This document shows positions 6,067-8,006 of a stretch of DNA of 8,006 nt, piece after piece (within the stretch, counting starts at the first letter, position 1; every line of letters starts with the position of its first letter). Position numbers and translations under genes: made by a program. The stretch is taken from the NCBI GenBank assembly GCA_023269335.1, contig JAHFTM010000012.1, forward strand, positions 1-8,006, in the 5' to 3' direction. Origin of the DNA: Chlamydiia bacterium. Lineage in GTDB: Bacteria > Chlamydiota > Chlamydiia > Chlamydiales > FEN-1388. The notes beneath the pieces were generated by a model. It ran no database searches. It worked only from the letters and a program-made list of their open reading frames with translations, and was not told where the DNA came from.

Positions 6067-6288
6067 TTATAAATCTTCAACGACTGGAGCTACCGCAGAT
6101 TGTGCTTGTAAGATGGCTGCAACTGCTCTCTCACGAGCTTGTTTCAGTTCTGGATCTCCATAAAAGATGTCGATTACTTCACTTTTTTGCTCTTCATTTT
6201 TTTTGACGCTGTTTACTTCGGACAGCGCACTGAAAGCGGGGATAAGAGCCGAGGAGATGTAGGAAAAAACAGCATTGGCGGCGTGCAT
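6067..6288 (-). CDS. Small hypothetical protein, 73 residues
   Basis: ATG at 6288 is preceded by a TAAGG ribosome site (6297-6301) at eight bases, and the frame ends with TAA at 6067-6069. The product has a mildly hydrophobic stretch (about residues 3-24, ANAVFSYISSALIPAFSALS). A charged middle (VKKNEEQKSEV) follows, then an Ala-rich amphipathic helix (about 48-66) and an acidic end (VVEDL). The hydrophobic part has no Lys/Arg before it, so a classical signal peptide is unlikely; weak membrane association is possible. It lies 62 bases downstream of the aldo/keto reductase on the same strand and may be co-transcribed with it. I do not recognise the family. The fitting ribosome site, ordinary composition, and lack of any competing frame on the other strand support a real gene. 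Confidence 0.55.
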   Translation of the reverse strand: MHAANAVFSYISSALIPAFSALSEVNSVKKNEEQKSEVIDIFYGDPELKQARERAVAAILQAQSAVAPVVEDL

Positions 6289-6350
6289 TTTTAATACCTT
6301 ATTTAGGTTATATAAATGCTATTTATTGCCAGATTGTTACTTCTCTGTCA

Positions 6351-7352
6351 CTATTTTTGTTGCAGCAATACATTTGGATCTTCAAACAACTCATCTGAGC
6401 GATCGGTGGCAAGTGGTGGCTCGGGTGTCAGGGCAGAAATTTCTTTCCGTAATTCTTGAGTCATGTTGATTTCTGTCGCTTTCAAACACTCCTGAAGTTG
6501 AGCTAGACTTCGCGCCCCAAGCATTGGACAGGTCACTGCAGGATGACTTGCCACCCAAGCAATCGCTAGGCTTACAGGCGAATAGCCATGGCTTTTTGAA
6601 AAAGCTACAAAACGTGCTGTAGCCTCTTCTAAGGCTTTATCTTGATAGCGCAGTTGATACATTTTCTTTTCGTTGAAACGAGTGCCTTCAGCTGGTTTTT
6701 TTATCAAATATTTCCCGGAAAGCATTCCTCCAGCGAGTGGATTGTAGCTGATGACAGCTAAATTTTCTAATTGTGCGAGCGGAAAAATTTCTACTTCTGC
6801 CTGGCGTTTCAAGAGGTTATACATGGGCTGGATCACTTGAAATGCAGATAGATTATGAAGTGCTGAAAGGCCAAGGCCTTTCATGATTTGCCAGGCAGCA
6901 AAATTACTCACTCCGAGATAGATAACCTTGCCAGAAGTGACAAGGTCACTCATTGCACGAAGCGATTCTTCAAGTGGAGTGTGTTCGTCAAAGCGATGCA
7001 TATAGTAGATATCAATGTAGTCTGTCTGTAGTCTTTTAAGACTAGCTTCAAAGGCTTGAAGGATATGTCTTCTAGAAAGTCCCTTAGCATTGATGTCTTT
7101 ACCAGTTGCGAAGTAAGCTTTACTTGAGATGAGTACTTCTGCTCGTTCGTTTTTGATAAGACGTCCTAAAATTTCTTCTGATTTTCCATTGTGATAAACA
7201 TTGGCGCAGTCAAAAAGATTAATACCTGCATTTCTGCATTCACGATAAAGAGCGGCAGATGTAGTTTCATCAGCTTCGCCTCCAAAGGTCATTGTACCAA
7301 AAGAAAAAGCTGACACTTGAAGACCGGTTTTACCAAGAAATTTGTAGTGCAT
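6351..7352 (-). CDS. Aldo/keto reductase family oxidoreductase
   Basis: This 333-residue NADPH-dependent (alpha/beta)8-barrel enzyme is of normal full length. The N-terminal LGKTGLQVSAFSFGTMTFGG (6-25) is the typical opening of bacterial AKRs. The catalytic tetrad is complete: Asp48 and Tyr53 in FDCANVY, Lys78 in ISSKAY, and His119 in IYYMHRFD. Further family marks are GVSNFAAW (about 147-154), which leads to the nicotinamide side, SYNPLAGGMLSGKY, the strand-7 loop, and LGARSLAQLQECLKA near the C-terminus, which contacts the cofactor phosphate. Such enzymes reduce aldehydes and ketones in the cytoplasm; the substrate is unknown. ATG 7352 has a GAGGGA ribosome site at 7366-7361, eight bases upstream. 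The small 73-residue gene follows 62 bases downstream. I see no convincing promoter in the 61 bases up to the hairpin at 7414-7437. Confidence 0.93.
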   Translation of the reverse strand: MHYKFLGKTGLQVSAFSFGTMTFGGEADETTSAALYRECRNAGINLFDCANVYHNGKSEEILGRLIKNERAEVLISSKAYFATGKDINAKGLSRRHILQAFEASLKRLQTDYIDIYYMHRFDEHTPLEESLRAMSDLVTSGKVIYLGVSNFAAWQIMKGLGLSALHNLSAFQVIQPMYNLLKRQAEVEIFPLAQLENLAVISYNPLAGGMLSGKYLIKKPAEGTRFNEKKMYQLRYQDKALEEATARFVAFSKSHGYSPVSLAIAWVASHPAVTCPMLGARSLAQLQECLKATEINMTQELRKEISALTPEPPLATDRSDELFEDPNVLLQQK

Positions 7353-7413
7353 AGGATGCGTCCCTCAAAAAAAGTTCTTTTAAGGTAGCAGACAGATTTA
7401 TTTTCTACTAGGA

Positions 7414-7437
7414 AAGAGCGAGCTTATGCTCGCTCTT
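7414..7437 (-). terminator. Hairpin terminator behind the Ala-rich gene
   Basis: AAGAGCGAGC (7414-7423) and GCTCGCTCTT (7428-7437) form a perfect 10-pair stem around a four-base loop, 20 bases after the stop of the minus-strand gene at 7458. On the minus strand the stem ends in CUCUUU followed by CC, so the U-run is short. The position between two genes on the same strand fits a terminator that separates them. Confidence 0.7.
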
Positions 7438-7457
7438 GTTTGTAATCAGCAAAGACC

Positions 7458-8006
7458 TTAACCGTCTGTTTTGCGTCGATATGCCGTACCACTGCGTGTG
7501 CGCCCAGAAAGAGGTTCTGCAGTATCGCTAGCTGCAGCTGTTGTTACTGCAGAAGGTGTTAACGGTGTTTCAGGTGACTTAGGAGATGGGGTTTTGGGGG
7601 AGGACTCATCATCTGATGTTGAAGGTCCTGTAGCTGAAGCGTCTGATGTTGCGCTCGCAGATGTAGCTGCTTCTGAACCTGCGTCAACTCTTACAGAAGG
7701 CTGAACCGCTGAATTTTGACTTGTCGATGCAGCTGCTAGATCTTCAACGCTACTTTCAGCCGGTACAGTTGTTGGAGCTGTTACTGGAGGCGTAGCAGCT
7801 CTTTTTGGCGTGTTAGGAGCACTTGGTTCTTCAGCTGCTACCGTCGTACTTTCAGGAGCTGAAACTGCTGGAGCCGTATCTACAGATGCAGCTACGTTTG
7901 CTGCAACTTCACCTGTTGCTGCTGTCACTGCAGTTGTTACTGCAGTAGCATTCGTAACAGCTACCGCTGCAGGAGCTGATGCTAAAGCGGGTGCTGCGAC
8001 TGCCAC
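7458..8006 (-). CDS. Ala/Thr/Ser/Pro-rich low-complexity protein, C-terminal part (5' end outside window)
   Basis: The frame is open to the right edge; the GTG at 8006-8004 only happens to lie there and is read as an internal Val, so the start is outside. The visible 182 residues are built mostly of Ala, Thr, Ser, Val and Pro and should be disordered. Residues 1-40 of the visible part are almost purely Ala/Val/Thr. The middle is acidic and Pro-rich. Residues 136-151 (7554-7601) form a dense Ser/Thr-Pro cluster with six SP/TP pairs. The end is basic: SGRTRSGTAYRRKTDG. No enzymatic motif is visible. Such tails occur in surface, linker or secreted host-interacting proteins, but the role here is unknown. 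The base composition is richer in G and C than its neighbours because of Ala codons (GCx). A hairpin terminator follows. The opposite-strand frame at 7471-7704 is its shadow. Confidence 0.7.
   Translation of the reverse strand: MAVAAPALASAPAAVAVTNATAVTTAVTAATGEVAANVAASVDTAPAVSAPESTTVAAEEPSAPNTPKRAATPPVTAPTTVPAESSVEDLAAASTSQNSAVQPSVRVDAGSEAATSASATSDASATGPSTSDDESSPKTPSPKSPETPLTPSAVTTAAASDTAEPLSGRTRSGTAYRRKTDG

Noticed and set aside
6312..6326. ATAAAT-GCT-ATTTAT hairpin between the reductase and the small gene
   Set aside because: Only A-T pairs, with no U-run; too weak for a terminator and expected by chance in AT-rich DNA.
7471..7704. Plus-strand open frame opposite the Ala-rich gene
   Set aside because: It mirrors the Ala-rich (GCx) codons of the minus-strand gene and has no ribosome site. 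The same reasoning rejects frames at 394-591, 1434-1625, 3221-3436, 3743-4009, 5432-5713 and 6275-6469.
1..8006. CRISPR arrays, tRNA/rRNA genes, insertion sequences
   Set aside because: No spaced direct repeats, cloverleaf, rRNA-like stretches, transposase motifs or terminal inverted repeats were seen.

Overview
The window is bacterial: tightly packed intron-free genes, Shine-Dalgarno sites, sigma70-like promoters, and moderately AT-rich DNA with A/T-rich intergenic gaps. Several genes suggest a host-associated or intracellular lifestyle, such as a Chlamydia-like or Legionella-like bacterium. The evidence is a eukaryotic-type protein tyrosine phosphatase with a private N-terminal region, a large unrecognised helical protein, and an Ala/Thr/Ser/Pro-rich disordered protein. 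This placement is inference; no rRNA or phylogenetic marker is present.

Layout. Positions 2-1366 (+) hold the C-terminal part of a large helical protein of unknown function, cut by the left edge. A good promoter at 1401-1429 then leads into a tyrosine phosphatase gene (1462-2755, +). That gene is split into two overlapping reading frames at a run of ten adenines (2349-2358). Read with nine adenines it gives one 430-residue protein whose C-terminal half is a recognisable PTP domain. Its stop overlaps, tail to tail, the end of a metallo-beta-lactamase-fold gene (2745-3461, -). Upstream of that gene on the same strand is a Bcr/CflA-type drug-efflux transporter of the MFS family (3607-4833, -). 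The gap between them holds an imperfect palindrome, a promoter and a structured 5' leader.

A 247-base divergent region (4834-5080) separates the transporter from an APH/choline-kinase-fold phosphotransferase (5081-6064, +). Its leader contains a candidate promoter, a possible 18-residue small ORF and two hairpins. Two bases beyond lies the end of a small unrecognised gene (6067-6288, -), preceded on the same strand by an aldo/keto reductase (6351-7352, -). A perfect 10-bp hairpin at 7414-7437 marks the end of the last gene (7458-8006, -), an Ala-rich low-complexity protein cut by the right edge.

No shared pathway is evident. The efflux pump, MBL enzyme, small-molecule kinase and aldo/keto reductase look like general housekeeping or detoxification genes. 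The most interesting item is the phosphatase split at A10. It could be a genuine pseudogene, a phase-variable or slippage-expressed enzyme, or a sequencing error in a homopolymer.
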